A stretch of 64,000 nt of DNA from G963677445 sp963677445 (GTDB lineage: Bacteria; Bacteroidota; Ignavibacteria; Ignavibacteriales; Melioribacteraceae): assembly GCA_963677445.2 (NCBI GenBank), contig CAXXGF010000080.1:1-64000 (forward strand), in the 5' to 3' direction. A program made the translations under genes and the position numbers. Positions 55,832-64,000 of the stretch are shown piece by piece. The notes under the pieces are model-generated. The model was not told the DNA's origin, searched no databases, and saw only the letters and a program-made list of their open reading frames with translations. Every line of letters begins with the position of its first letter. Position 1 is the stretch's first letter.

Positions 55832-56691
55832 AACAGTGAAAAACAAATATATGACTTGATTTTGTAATCAATTCCACAATAAAAATCCGCATAACTAATT
55901 AATCTACAACAGGTTAGAGCCCTTCTCCTTTATATGGCATTTAAGTGCGCCGTAACGCAAGAGGGTTTGGGGTGAGGTTGGAAGCTTTTGCTATTATAGT
56001 TACACTTTATCGCTAATTTCAGAACTCCTGATACCGATAATAAAAAACAATAGATTACATGATTTCATTCGCAAAATAAAATGCAGAAAATCTGACAAGA
56101 AAACAACTTGGGCGGGTTTTTCTTTATCTTGGCAAATAATGTTTAGAACCAATACATTGACATTGTATTATTTTCAAGAATAATATTATTTGAACGACAT
56201 TTTATGCATCTCCTACAGAGATGTTTTCCAGTTTGTCTATCTTAAACTACAATAATAGAACCTATACAAGGTTCTTTTTTATTTTCTCTGCCTTGTAGAG
56301 GCAAAAATTAGTGCGGAACGTCCCAATGGGGTAGAATATTGTTAATAAAACAAGACCAAATCCTTGTAGAGGATTCACAAATCTCCCTGGATAATCAAAT
56401 ACTCCAAAACCTCCCTGATAAACTCAGATCAATAGAATTTTAATTTTATAATACATCATTTATGATTAAAAAGGACCTTGTCACGTAATATATTGATAAC
56501 AATTTCATAGGATATTTCCCATAATTTCCTCGATTTTATTTTGTAATAGGGAAGTAGTTCTGAATTTTGTTTATCATTTCAAATACTTGTATCCTATAAT
56601 TCCTTGTCTTACAACACTTTATCCTAATGACAGTTATTAGGACACAATTTCTACTGACAATTTTGGGATAAATCATCTGGCTGCCCCCCCT
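55832..56691. repeat. Intergenic region of 860 bp with short hairpin repeats and a MITE fragment
   Basis: No coding sequence found. A truncated MITE copy lies at 56,019-56,097 (starts TCAGAACTCCTGATACCG, then ATTCGCAAAATAAAATG). Short hairpins follow: CATCTCCTACAGAGATG near 56,204-56,220, GAACCTATACAAGGTTC near 56,258-56,274, and the words CCTTGTAGAGGCAAAAATTA and GGAACGTCCCAATGGGGTAG near 56,293-56,333. CCTTGTAGAGG recurs at 56,363. Such chains of mini-hairpins are common in intergenic DNA of FCB bacteria. Confidence 0.65.
56019..56097. mobile_element. MITE-like element, truncated copy 3
   Basis: The left terminal repeat TCAGAACTCCTGAT is identical to copy 1, and similarity continues for about 75 bp through AAAAACAA, ATTCG-AAAAT-AAATG, then stops. 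The right end is absent. Confidence 0.55.
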
Positions 56692-56720
56692 TAAAAAAAA
56701 GCCCCCGAAATACCGGGGGC
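56692..56720 (-). terminator. Rho-independent terminator for the aldehyde dehydrogenase
   Basis: On the minus strand GCCCCCG, five-base loop, CGGGGGC and a T-run, 8 bp after the stop codon. Confidence 0.9.
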
Positions 56721-56727
56721 AAAAAAA

Positions 56728-58314
56728 CTAACTGTTAAATTCTTTTATTATTTTTTGAATATCCGATTCAGATATGCCGGAGGTTCCAAATCCTTTTTGC
56801 TCACCATTTTTCTTAACCGGAGTGTTATCTGATCTTTGAAATGGCTGAACAGCGGGATTTCCGGCCCTCGCGATAAGTCTCTCTTCAATTTGCCCCATGT
56901 ATCCGTTTGTGTTGTTAACCGAAACAGATTTAACATCAAGGCTGTTTACCGATTTCCCCTGGTTTACCGGATTAACCTCAAAAGCCAGAGTTTTAATATT
57001 CATAAGATGTTTCGCAGTAACATTTTCGGAAATGATAGAGCCGCCCCAGGTTCCCACACCAAGAGTCATGGATGGATTAAGCGGGGTTGTAAATCCGACA
57101 GCGCCAAGTGAAGAAGGTGTATTAACCACAATCCTGAAAGCAGGTTTTTCAAGAGCGAATTTCATGATTATTTCCCGGTCTTCCGAATGAATTACCAGTG
57201 TGTGTCCCACTCCTCCAAACTGCAGCAGATCGATACATTTATGACATCCTTCAAGCCAGCCGTCTACGACGTAAAATGCCAGTGTGGGGGAAAGTTTTTC
57301 CATCGACATTATTTCATCTTTTCCCACCCCGGCGCATTCGGCAACCAGGACCGAAGTATTTTCAGGAACCTTAAATCCCGCGTAATTGGCAATCCAGGCC
57401 GCGCTTTTACCGACTATTTCAGGATTTATCTTTCCTTTGGGAGCGACAGCTTTTTCAAGTTTCAACTTTTCTTCGGCATTCACAAAATAGGCGCCTCTTT
57501 CTTTTGCCTCCGCGATAACTTTATCTTTTAAGGGCCTGTCAACAATCATTGCCTGTTCTGATGAACAGAGTGTGCCGTTATCGAAAGTGGTGCCGCTTAT
57601 TATATCGGCAACAGCTTTTTTGTAATTCGCGGTTCGTTCAATAAACGCGGGCACATTTCCGGAGCCCACTCCATAAGCCGGTTTTCCGGCGCTATAGGCG
57701 GCTTTAACCATCGGGTTACTTCCGGTGGCAAGTATAACCGCTGTATCATCATTTTTCATCAATTCTTCGGTGCCCGCAATAGTGGGAAGAGTCATGCACT
57801 GAATCAATCCTTTGGGGGCGCCCGCCTTTTCGGCTGCTGCACGGATAATATCAAGCGCTTCTTTCGTGCAGTTAACAGATCTCGGATGGGGACTCGCCAC
57901 AATAGAATTGCGGCACTTAAGTGAAATAATAGCCTTAAACATAGCTGTTGATGTCGGGTTAGTAGAAGGAATTAATGCCGCTACAACTCCCATTGGTTCC
58001 GCTATTTTTACCAGCCTGCCATTTTCTGTCACATCAATAACGCCAACCGTCTTTAAATCCTTAATCGAAGCCCACACATCCCTTGTGCCAAACTGGTTTT
58101 TGAGCGCCTTATCTTCCCATTTACCAAACCCGGTTTCTTCGGCAGCTTTTTTTGCCAGAGTTTCCGAAGCCTGAAATCCGGCATCCACCATCGCTTTTAC
58201 AATTTTATCAACCTGTTCCTGGTTAAAATGTTTAAATTCAAGCTGCGCTTCTTTGGCCGCGCTGATTAAATCTCTTACCTGCTGTACTGATTGAAGGTCT
58301 TTATCAAAATTCAT
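56728..58314 (-). CDS. CoA-acylating aldehyde dehydrogenase
   Basis: The 528-residue aldehyde dehydrogenase of the EutE/AdhE-N type oxidises an aldehyde to the acyl-CoA with NAD. Visible parts are AEPMGVVAALIPSTNPTSTA (NAD site), AGAPKGLIQCM, VGSGNVPAFIERTANYKKAV, the catalytic Cys in TTFDNGTLCSSEQAMIVDR, ECAGVGKDEIMSMEKLSPTL, and TLGVGTWGGSIISENVTAKH. AAAGGA lies upstream of the ATG at 58,314, so that start is chosen over an ATG 18 bp earlier. Unlike bifunctional AdhE it lacks the iron-alcohol-dehydrogenase half. Instead it ends in a polar linker (NTPVKKNGEQKGFGTSG) and the amphipathic helix ISESDIQKIIKEFNS, the layout of a microcompartment encapsulation peptide; no shell genes are in the window. 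Confidence 0.9.
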   Translation of the reverse strand: MNFDKDLQSVQQVRDLISAAKEAQLEFKHFNQEQVDKIVKAMVDAGFQASETLAKKAAEETGFGKWEDKALKNQFGTRDVWASIKDLKTVGVIDVTENGRLVKIAEPMGVVAALIPSTNPTSTAMFKAIISLKCRNSIVASPHPRSVNCTKEALDIIRAAAEKAGAPKGLIQCMTLPTIAGTEELMKNDDTAVILATGSNPMVKAAYSAGKPAYGVGSGNVPAFIERTANYKKAVADIISGTTFDNGTLCSSEQAMIVDRPLKDKVIAEAKERGAYFVNAEEKLKLEKAVAPKGKINPEIVGKSAAWIANYAGFKVPENTSVLVAECAGVGKDEIMSMEKLSPTLAFYVVDGWLEGCHKCIDLLQFGGVGHTLVIHSEDREIIMKFALEKPAFRIVVNTPSSLGAVGFTTPLNPSMTLGVGTWGGSIISENVTAKHLMNIKTLAFEVNPVNQGKSVNSLDVKSVSVNNTNGYMGQIEERLIARAGNPAVQPFQRSDNTPVKKNGEQKGFGTSGISESDIQKIIKEFNS

Positions 58315-58848
58315 TGTATTTCCTTTTTTCATTTCCGCAACAAAATATAATTATACCTGCATTAATCTTCAATTAATAATTATTTTTCCAGCTTACTTTA
58401 ATCACTGACTGGCAAAGCCGCAATAGAAAAACGGAGAGTCTGTCAATTGTTAATTGCTTTTTTGCCATTTTGAGCAGAACTTAACTTCTAATCGAATAAT
58501 TTGCACAAACGATAACTTTTATCAATTTACCCTCGAAATGACAACTGACTGATAATTCCTGCTTTTTATATCTCCCTTAGGCCCGACATTACTGAACAAC
58601 AATTTTTTTATTGTTATAAAAGAAAATTTCCTTTATTTTCCCTGTGAAAAAATATTTGTTTACATTATAAAATATCTTATACTTTTGTAAAAGTTTATTG
58701 TTCTGACTCTTTACATTGTTAATTTTGTAAGTCATCTGTTTTCAGGACAAAACTATTCCTTTTGTGACAATCCGATATCCTGGGGACCTGTTTTTATCTT
58801 ACATACACTATTTCTCTTTTTTATTTTAGAATATAAACCATTATTAAA
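58315..58848. other. Intergenic region of about 530 bp
   Basis: A divergent region with no ORF of coding character. It includes a GCCATTTTGAGCAGAACTTA word at 58,458 related to words at 19,237 and 19,852. The 3' part is very AT-rich and must carry the promoter of the following gene; no ribosome-binding site of GGAGG type is seen there. Confidence 0.5.
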
Positions 58849-59826
58849 ATGAAAAAAACATTACTCTTCGCGTTACTGCTGCTGCTTATCTCATGTGAAA
58901 CCAATCCCCCTACACTTGTAAATAACACCCCTGAATATGGGAAAATATTTGTGACCTCAAATATCCCGGGCGCGGTTATTTATATTGATAATGTTTCCAC
59001 AGGCATTGTAACTCCTGATACTATCACCGTTGAAACCGGGGAACATGTGGTATCTCTTGAGCTGGCAAATTACCAGGCTTCCACACAGACGGTTACTATT
59101 TTACCCGATGAATTAAAATCGCTTGAATTTGAGCTTGAATGGGCTATCGCAAAAATTGTTCTTCTCGAAGATTTTTCAAATACAAGCTGCGATCCCTGCG
59201 TTGAAGCAAATCTTATTATCGAACAACTTATTAATGAATCATACGGGCACACAAAAATTATCGGTATTAAATACCCGACATATTTTCCCGGTCCAAATGA
59301 TCCTTTTTACCTGGCCAATAAAACCGATTCTGACGCCAGAATAATGTACTATAATATTTTCAAGGCGCCGACTGTAAAAATTGACGGATATCTTACACCG
59401 TCTGAAAAAGATTCCAATGATATAAAATCAGATATTGATCAGCGCCTTGCCGAACCGGCTCTTTTTGATATAGGAGTAAGCACAGATATTGCCGGGCTTA
59501 CCTACTCAATCAGCATTGAACTTGATGTCCTTCAAACCGAAGGGACTGATTTTTCAGAACTTGTATTGCATACCGTAGTTACAGAAACTGATATCCATTT
59601 CGATACCCCAACTCCGAACGGTGAAACTGATTTTTATGATGTAATGAGACTGATGCTGCCGAATAATAATGGCGAATCACTCGCGTCGGTTAATTCAACC
59701 GGAATTATTAATTTCAACAGACAGGCAACACTGGATCCTTCATGGGACACAGCCAATCTTCATACTGTTGTTTTTATTCAAAATAACAGTACAAAAGAAG
59801 TCCTGCAGGCTGGATCCGATTATTAA
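58849..59826 (+). CDS. Lipoprotein with PEGA and Omp28-like thioredoxin-fold domain
   Basis: The start at 58,849 gives a lipoprotein signal (KKTLLFALLLLLISC), with Cys16 as the lipidation residue. Residues about 34-95 are a PEGA domain (GKIFVTSNIPGAVIYIDNVS, ETGEHVVSLELANYQASTQT). Residues about 100-230 are an Omp28-like thioredoxin fold with CxxC in NTSCDPCVEANLIIEQLI, a cis-Pro-like APTVKIDGY and a beta-sandwich end. Unlike the two downstream Omp28 relatives it has no T9SS tail and is membrane-anchored. First gene of the terminal thiol cluster. Confidence 0.82.
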   Translation: MKKTLLFALLLLLISCETNPPTLVNNTPEYGKIFVTSNIPGAVIYIDNVSTGIVTPDTITVETGEHVVSLELANYQASTQTVTILPDELKSLEFELEWAIAKIVLLEDFSNTSCDPCVEANLIIEQLINESYGHTKIIGIKYPTYFPGPNDPFYLANKTDSDARIMYYNIFKAPTVKIDGYLTPSEKDSNDIKSDIDQRLAEPALFDIGVSTDIAGLTYSISIELDVLQTEGTDFSELVLHTVVTETDIHFDTPTPNGETDFYDVMRLMLPNNNGESLASVNSTGIINFNRQATLDPSWDTANLHTVVFIQNNSTKEVLQAGSDY

Positions 59827-59892
59827 CATACAACACTACATAATAAGGAAGTCAATGAAAATTGTCTAACCAAAATTAAATCAGGAGGTTTT

Positions 59893-61758
59893 ATGGTAAT
59901 CAGATTATTACGTTCAGTTCTACCTTTGTTATTTTTTGTTCTTATGGCATTTGTTTCCGAAAATACAGTCGCGCAGCAGAGAAACCCTGTTCTTGAATAC
60001 GCTACAGGAACCTGGTGCCAGTATTGCCCTTGCGGTCATGAGATTATTAATAATAATATACTTCCCAACTACCCAAACGCTGTTATCCTCGGATACCATG
60101 GACCAGTTGGATATGGCGATCCCTTCGCGGGATTCGATGGCTATCAAATGATGAGTACTTTAGGTTTCAGCTCCTATCCATCTGGAATAATTGACAGGAC
60201 ATCAGCCCCTGTCAGCCGTACACAATGGTTGAGCAGAGTCGCTGGCAGAAATTCAATTCCCGCTACTGTTGATATTTCTTATCAGAAATCCTGGAATGCG
60301 TCGTCGAGACTATTTTCAGTTACAGTAAATGTTAATCCTCTTTCAACAATGAACGACGAATATAAGTTGTTAGCCGTGTTAACCGAAGATAATCTGGTCG
60401 CTACTCAGTCTGGGAACAGCGGATGCCCGGGCGGAACAAATTACAGACACAACCATGTTGCCAGAGCAATAATGAATGGCGCTAATGGCACAATACTCAA
60501 CGAAACATCACCCTGGACACCGGGAACAACCGTGACCAAGACAGTTACATATACATTGGATTCAGATTTTGATGAAGAACACTGCCATGTGGCTGTTTTT
60601 GTATATAAGAATACCAGTCCTTTGGCAACAGCCGAAATTCAGCAGGCTGTGCAATTTGAACTTCTTGGTGGCGCCAGCTACAACATTTTTGTGAACGAAG
60701 GATGGAACATGATTTCAGTGCCTAATGAAACTGCTGATATGACAGTGTCATCTCTCTTCCCGAGCTCCTCCTCAAATGCTTTCGCCTTCAATAACGGTTA
60801 CGTACAGGTTGATGAACTTGATAACGGAATCGGATACTGGCTGAAGTTTAATGGTCAGGAAGGATTTGATATCCAGGGCGCCGCTCCAACAGGCGATATT
60901 CAGCTTAATGAAGGCTGGAACCTGGTTGGTCCTTACAACGTTAATGTCGCGACAGAAGGAATCACCACAAATCCATCCGGAATAATCACTTCCCAGTTTT
61001 TTGAATTTAACGGAGCTTACGCCACCTCTTCACTGCTTCAGGTTGGAAAAGGTTACTGGGTAAAAACAAGCGCGTCTGGTACGATGTCTTATACAACTCT
61101 CGCGAAAAAAGGTGCAAATTCATTTGAAACCCCGACTGTCAGTGAAGACTGGGGTATAATTACAATCACCGACGCGGCCGGCAATATGACAAGACTTTAT
61201 GCGGCTAATGGCGGAACTAATGTTGAAATGTTTGAACTTCCCCCGGCTCCTCCGGCGGAGGTTTTTGACGCGCGTTTTTCATCAGGCAGTTATGTCGAAA
61301 CTTTTGAGACTCCGCGGGAAATTGTATTTAATGCTGTTCAGTATCCTGTCGTGATATCTGTAAACAATACCACTCTGGAACTTAAAGATATTACAGGCGG
61401 AAGTTTTGTTAATACAACTCTTTCCGATGGGAATGAAATTGTAATATCAAATGAAAGTGTGAATCGTCTTTCTGTGAATTCTGTTTCTCTCCCTTCCGGG
61501 TATGTTCTTGAACAAAATTACCCGAATCCGTTTAACCCGACTACAACAATCAAATTCGCTGTTTCTGAAAAAGCTAATGTTAATCTTTCGGTATTTAACC
61601 TGCTCGGACAGAAAGTAACTGAAATTGTTAACGGTGAAGTTGAAGCCGGATCACACGAAGCTGAATTCAAGGCTGATAATCTTTCTTCAGGTGTTTATAT
61701 CTACACTCTGAAAGTAAATGAGTTTACCACTTCCAGGAAAATGACAATTTTGAAATAA
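59893..61758 (+). CDS. Omp28-related secreted protein with T9SS sorting domain
   Basis: It starts after AGGAGG with a signal peptide (SVLPLLFFVLMAFVSENTVA). Residues about 30-260 are an Omp28-like thioredoxin fold: VLEYATGTWCQYCPCGHEII with a CxYC site and a third Cys, AVILGYHG, LGFSSYPSGIIDRT (cis-Pro loop), RHNHVARAIMNGANGTI, and DEEHCHVAVFVYK. Residues about 270-420 carry two repeats of the pattern NEGWNMISVPNETAD...GIGYWLKF and NEGWNLVGPYNVNVA...GKGYWVKT, also present in the M6 protease. The T9SS tail closes it. Proposed location: cell surface. The third cysteine and the CxxC suggest thiol-disulfide chemistry, which is not established for Omp28. Confidence 0.85.
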   Translation: MVIRLLRSVLPLLFFVLMAFVSENTVAQQRNPVLEYATGTWCQYCPCGHEIINNNILPNYPNAVILGYHGPVGYGDPFAGFDGYQMMSTLGFSSYPSGIIDRTSAPVSRTQWLSRVAGRNSIPATVDISYQKSWNASSRLFSVTVNVNPLSTMNDEYKLLAVLTEDNLVATQSGNSGCPGGTNYRHNHVARAIMNGANGTILNETSPWTPGTTVTKTVTYTLDSDFDEEHCHVAVFVYKNTSPLATAEIQQAVQFELLGGASYNIFVNEGWNMISVPNETADMTVSSLFPSSSSNAFAFNNGYVQVDELDNGIGYWLKFNGQEGFDIQGAAPTGDIQLNEGWNLVGPYNVNVATEGITTNPSGIITSQFFEFNGAYATSSLLQVGKGYWVKTSASGTMSYTTLAKKGANSFETPTVSEDWGIITITDAAGNMTRLYAANGGTNVEMFELPPAPPAEVFDARFSSGSYVETFETPREIVFNAVQYPVVISVNNTTLELKDITGGSFVNTTLSDGNEIVISNESVNRLSVNSVSLPSGYVLEQNYPNPFNPTTTIKFAVSEKANVNLSVFNLLGQKVTEIVNGEVEAGSHEAEFKADNLSSGVYIYTLKVNEFTTSRKMTILK

Positions 61759-61783
61759 AATATTCTATTTAATGAAACCGGAA

Positions 61784-61813
61784 GGAAGAGGCCTGGGTCT
61801 CTTCCTTTTTTTT
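61784..61813 (+). terminator. Rho-independent terminator
   Basis: GGAAGAG, short loop, CTCTTCC and eight T residues between the Omp28-like gene and the next gene in the same direction. Readthrough would still allow shared transcription. Confidence 0.85.
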
Positions 61814-61844
61814 ATTCACTTATAATTTCAGGCTATAAAATAAA

Positions 61845-62969
61845 ATGAAACATTTATTCAAAAAACTCAGTGTGAAACTTTTTATCCTTTCTCTTTTGCT
61901 GACAGTAACGGCAAGCGCCCAGAGTTTTTCACTGGAATATGAACATACAGTTCTCGCTGATACTCTCGGGGCAGATTTGGTCTTTGAATTTGAGATAATC
62001 AATACCAGCGGTGAACCTTTAACAGTCAGCGCTGTAAGATATGTTAATGACCTGCCCGATATGTGGATGTCCTCTTTTTGTTTTGAAAACTGCTTCGCCC
62101 CTTTCCTCGACAGCATAGCGACAACTCCCGATTTCGCGAGTGAACCGATTGCCGCGGGCGGCTCCATGCCTATGTCAATCCATGTCACATCGATGGAAAA
62201 TCATGGAACAGCTCATCTTCAGGTCAGTGTAAAAGATGAAAATGATTTTTCATCAAATTATCTGCTGGAACTTTATGCTACTACCGAATTCAGCCAGGGA
62301 ATGGATGGATTTTCAGTTGAGGCGCATAACCTTTCAATTACCGACACACTCGGCGCTGAAATGGTCTTCGACATGGATATTACCAACGAATCGACCGTTC
62401 CGCTTGAACTTGAGATTGCCAGAACACAGAATGATCTGCCCGATGGCTGGAGTTCTTCCTTCTGTTTTGATGTCTGTTATCCTCCGTTTCTTGATACTGT
62501 TGTCACAAATGAAGATTTCGCGACCACGCCTCTGCAGCCTTCAGAAACCAGGGAATTTTCAGTTCATGTTTTCGCTTTTGAAAACCCGGGAACCGCGAAT
62601 CTCGAAGTAGTAATAAAAAACCTTCTCATTCCTGATGAAATCGAAACATTCAACCTTTCGGCTACAGTTGAAACAAATTCAGTGGAAAACACAGGTATTT
62701 CACCCGATAATTATTTCCTCGGGCAAAATTACCCCAATCCTTTCAACCCCTCTACAAAAATCAGATTCGGCGTTAAAGAAACCGGCTTTGTTAAACTTAC
62801 TGTTTTCGGAGTTCTGGGAAATAAAGTTGCCGAACTGGTAAATGGCGAGCTTCAGACAGGTGAATATGAAGTCGATTTTGACGCGGGGGAACTTTCTTCA
62901 GGTATTTATTTATACAGATTAGAGACAAATAATTACACCCATACTCAGAAAATGATACTGGAGAAATAA
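61845..62969 (+). CDS. Secreted two-repeat cysteine-motif protein with T9SS tail
   Basis: The 374-residue protein has a signal peptide (LFILSLLLTVTASAQ) and two tandem beta-sandwich repeats of about 120 residues. The first runs EYEHTVLADTLGADLVFEFE, SSFCFENCFAPFLDS and SIHVTSMENHGTAHLQVSV; the second runs NLSITDTLGAEMVFDMDITN, SSFCFDVCYPPFLDT and VHVFAFENPGTANLEVVI. Each repeat holds one CFxxC pair, likely a structural or redox disulfide. A linker and T9SS tail (GQNYPNPFNPSTKIRF...KMILEK) follow. The stop overlaps the next ATG by one base (TAATG), so it is translationally coupled to the TlpA-like gene. I do not know a named family for the repeat. Confidence 0.78.
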   Translation: MKHLFKKLSVKLFILSLLLTVTASAQSFSLEYEHTVLADTLGADLVFEFEIINTSGEPLTVSAVRYVNDLPDMWMSSFCFENCFAPFLDSIATTPDFASEPIAAGGSMPMSIHVTSMENHGTAHLQVSVKDENDFSSNYLLELYATTEFSQGMDGFSVEAHNLSITDTLGAEMVFDMDITNESTVPLELEIARTQNDLPDGWSSSFCFDVCYPPFLDTVVTNEDFATTPLQPSETREFSVHVFAFENPGTANLEVVIKNLLIPDEIETFNLSATVETNSVENTGISPDNYFLGQNYPNPFNPSTKIRFGVKETGFVKLTVFGVLGNKVAELVNGELQTGEYEVDFDAGELSSGIYLYRLETNNYTHTQKMILEK

Positions 62970-63473
62970 TGAAAAACCTGATGATCATTCTTCTTGTCTT
63001 AAGCGCCGGATTCCTTTTTGCCCAGGAAGAAAAAACAACTGAAGGAACAAAGGCTCCAAATTTTATCCTGGAAGATATTGATGGAGATGATTTTGAACTA
63101 AGTGAAGCTCTCGGTGAAGGTCCTGTTATTATTAGTTTCTGGGCCACCTGGTGCAAAACCATGCCGTGATGAACTAAAAGAACTCACAAAAATCTATGAG
63201 GAATTAGAAGAAAAAGGACTGACCGTTCTCGCCATCTCAACCGATGATGAAAAAACAGTCGGCAAGGTTAAACCTTTTGTAAAATCAAAGGGAATTCCTT
63301 TTACTGTTCTTCTGGATACCAATAGTGAAGTTATTAAAAGTTTTTCCGGGTATATTCCTCCTCACCTCGTAATACTTGATAAAGCCGGCAGCATAGTCTA
63401 TACCCATTCAGGTTATTCAAAAGGGGTGGAAATAGAAGTAAAGGAAATAGTTGAAAAACTGATAAACGGATAA
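62969..63473 (+). CDS. TlpA/ResA-like thiol-disulfide oxidoreductase (one frameshift)
   Basis: The roughly 167-residue redoxin has a signal peptide (IILLVLSAGFLFAQ) and the TlpA core: KAPNFILEDIDGDDFELSEA, IISFWATWCK-PCRDELKELT (WCxPC active site), LTVLAISTDDEKTVGKVKPF, GYIPPHLVILDKAGSIVY with the cis-Pro. One extra A in the run GCAAAACC at 63,155-63,162 shifts the frame right inside the CxxC motif; removing it gives WCKPCRDEL and full length. Role: periplasmic reduction of disulfides, or extracellular redox, in direct coupling with the cysteine-repeat protein upstream. Confidence 0.85.
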
Positions 63474-63479
63474 TTTTTA

Positions 63480-64000
63480 ATGAGAAATACCCGGAAATTT
63501 TTTATCGTCCTGGCGCTTTTTTTCCTCTCAGTTTCTTCGAACGCACAGGATAGAAACATTGTGCTTGAATATATTACCGGCAGCTGGTGCAGTTACTGCG
63601 CCTGCGCTGCCGATACTATATATAATAAAATTTTACCCGAATTCCCCGATGCAGTTATACTGGCCTATCACGGTGGACCAGACCCATATTCCCCCTTTCC
63701 AGGAGATTCTATAAAACAGATACTCGGTTTCACAGGATACCCTACGGGCATTATCGATCGTGTAACCTCTCCCGAACAAGATGACTCCTGGTATCAGAAA
63801 TTCGCTGAGCGGGCCGGGTATGAACCGACATGTGATATGCAGGTTAACTCCAAATATAACATAGCTGAAAAAAAGCTGCATATCAGCGTTACAGCCCGGG
63901 CAAGAGTAGAACTGATCGGCAGTTATTACGTTAATCTTGTGCTTCTTGAGGACAGCCTTGTTTCACCACAGACAGGAAGTGACGACTGCCCCGGCTCAGA
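63480..64000 (+). CDS. Omp28-related secreted protein (partial, cut by the window end)
   Basis: An open frame from 63,480 to the window end begins with a signal peptide (FFIVLALFFLSVSSNAQ) and the Omp28-like fold: IVLEYITGSWCSYCACAADT, PEFPDAVILAYHGGPDPYS, QILGFTGYPTGIIDRVTSPE. It parallels the gene at 59,893 (same order of CxYCxC, AYHG and FTGYPTGIID), so it is a paralogue. The 3' end is not seen, so presence of a T9SS tail is unknown. It starts 6 bp after the TlpA-like stop and is likely co-transcribed with it. Confidence 0.82.
   Translation, partial: MRNTRKFFIVLALFFLSVSSNAQDRNIVLEYITGSWCSYCACAADTIYNKILPEFPDAVILAYHGGPDPYSPFPGDSIKQILGFTGYPTGIIDRVTSPEQDDSWYQKFAERAGYEPTCDMQVNSKYNIAEKKLHISVTARARVELIGSYYVNLVLLEDSLVSPQTGSDDCPGS

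Noticed and set aside
55832..56691. CRISPR-like array because of repeated short hairpins
   Set aside because: The repeats are of different sequence and irregular spacing, and no cas gene is present.

Overview
The window looks like a chromosomal contig end from a member of the FCB group, in the Ignavibacteria, Bacteroidota or Calditrichota neighbourhood. The main evidence is nine secreted proteins ending in a type IX secretion (T9SS) C-terminal sorting domain of the form NYPNPFNPxTxI...SGxYxYxL...K. Omp28-like and TlpA-like proteins, an ATPase-less FtsX permease, very large PAS-rich hybrid kinases and an AT-rich codon usage fit the same group. I see no rRNA, tRNA, CRISPR array, prophage or complete insertion sequence.

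Layout. Positions 1-1,000 hold two tandem, damaged GxxExxY genes. Positions 1,020-11,702 are a compact minus-strand string, read from high to low coordinate: penicillin acylase-like hydrolase, metF, Gfo/Idh oxidoreductase, class II aldolase, ddl, FtsB/DivIC-like protein, rarA, GNAT acetyltransferase, YbdG-like MscS channel and a thiamine-diphosphate enzyme. Several junctions are 4-bp ATGA overlaps. rmuC diverges at 11.8 kb. Positions 13.8-25.7 kb are plus-strand export genes: a porin, a DNRLRE-like protein, a DUF3160 protein, two secreted proteins of unknown role and an M6 metalloprotease, most with T9SS tails. Positions 25.7-41 kb carry an FtsX permease, a phosphatidylserine-decarboxylase-like enzyme, a two-gene hybrid kinase system, small envelope proteins and an S9 peptidase. 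Positions 41-46 kb hold two large minus-strand T9SS cargo genes, one with carboxypeptidase-regulatory-like repeats and one a papain-like protease. Positions 46-58 kb are mostly metabolic and mixed: aldo/keto reductase, 6-phosphofructokinase, a three-gene unit with an HHH protein and an MFS transporter, a second S9 peptidase, an IMPase-like phosphatase, a DUF4291 protein and a CoA-acylating aldehyde dehydrogenase. Positions 58.8 kb to the end form a co-directional cluster of thioredoxin-fold secreted proteins around a two-repeat cysteine-motif protein.

Two features cut across the window. First, about a dozen genes are broken by single-base indels, often in homopolymers and densest in the first 3 kb. 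This fits residual sequencing error better than wholesale gene decay, although real pseudogenes cannot be excluded. Second, intergenic regions carry several short dispersed repeats. The clearest is a 209-bp MITE-like element with 13-bp perfect terminal inverted repeats at 40.6 kb. A second copy near 51 kb is interrupted by another palindromic unit, and a truncated third copy lies near 56 kb.

The most interesting candidates are the terminal thiol/Omp28 cluster, the MITE family with its nested insertion, a sharply bounded near-identical T9SS-tail cassette shared by two different genes, a possible encapsulation peptide on the aldehyde dehydrogenase, and a 7-1-7 Fur-family-like operator upstream of a porin gene.
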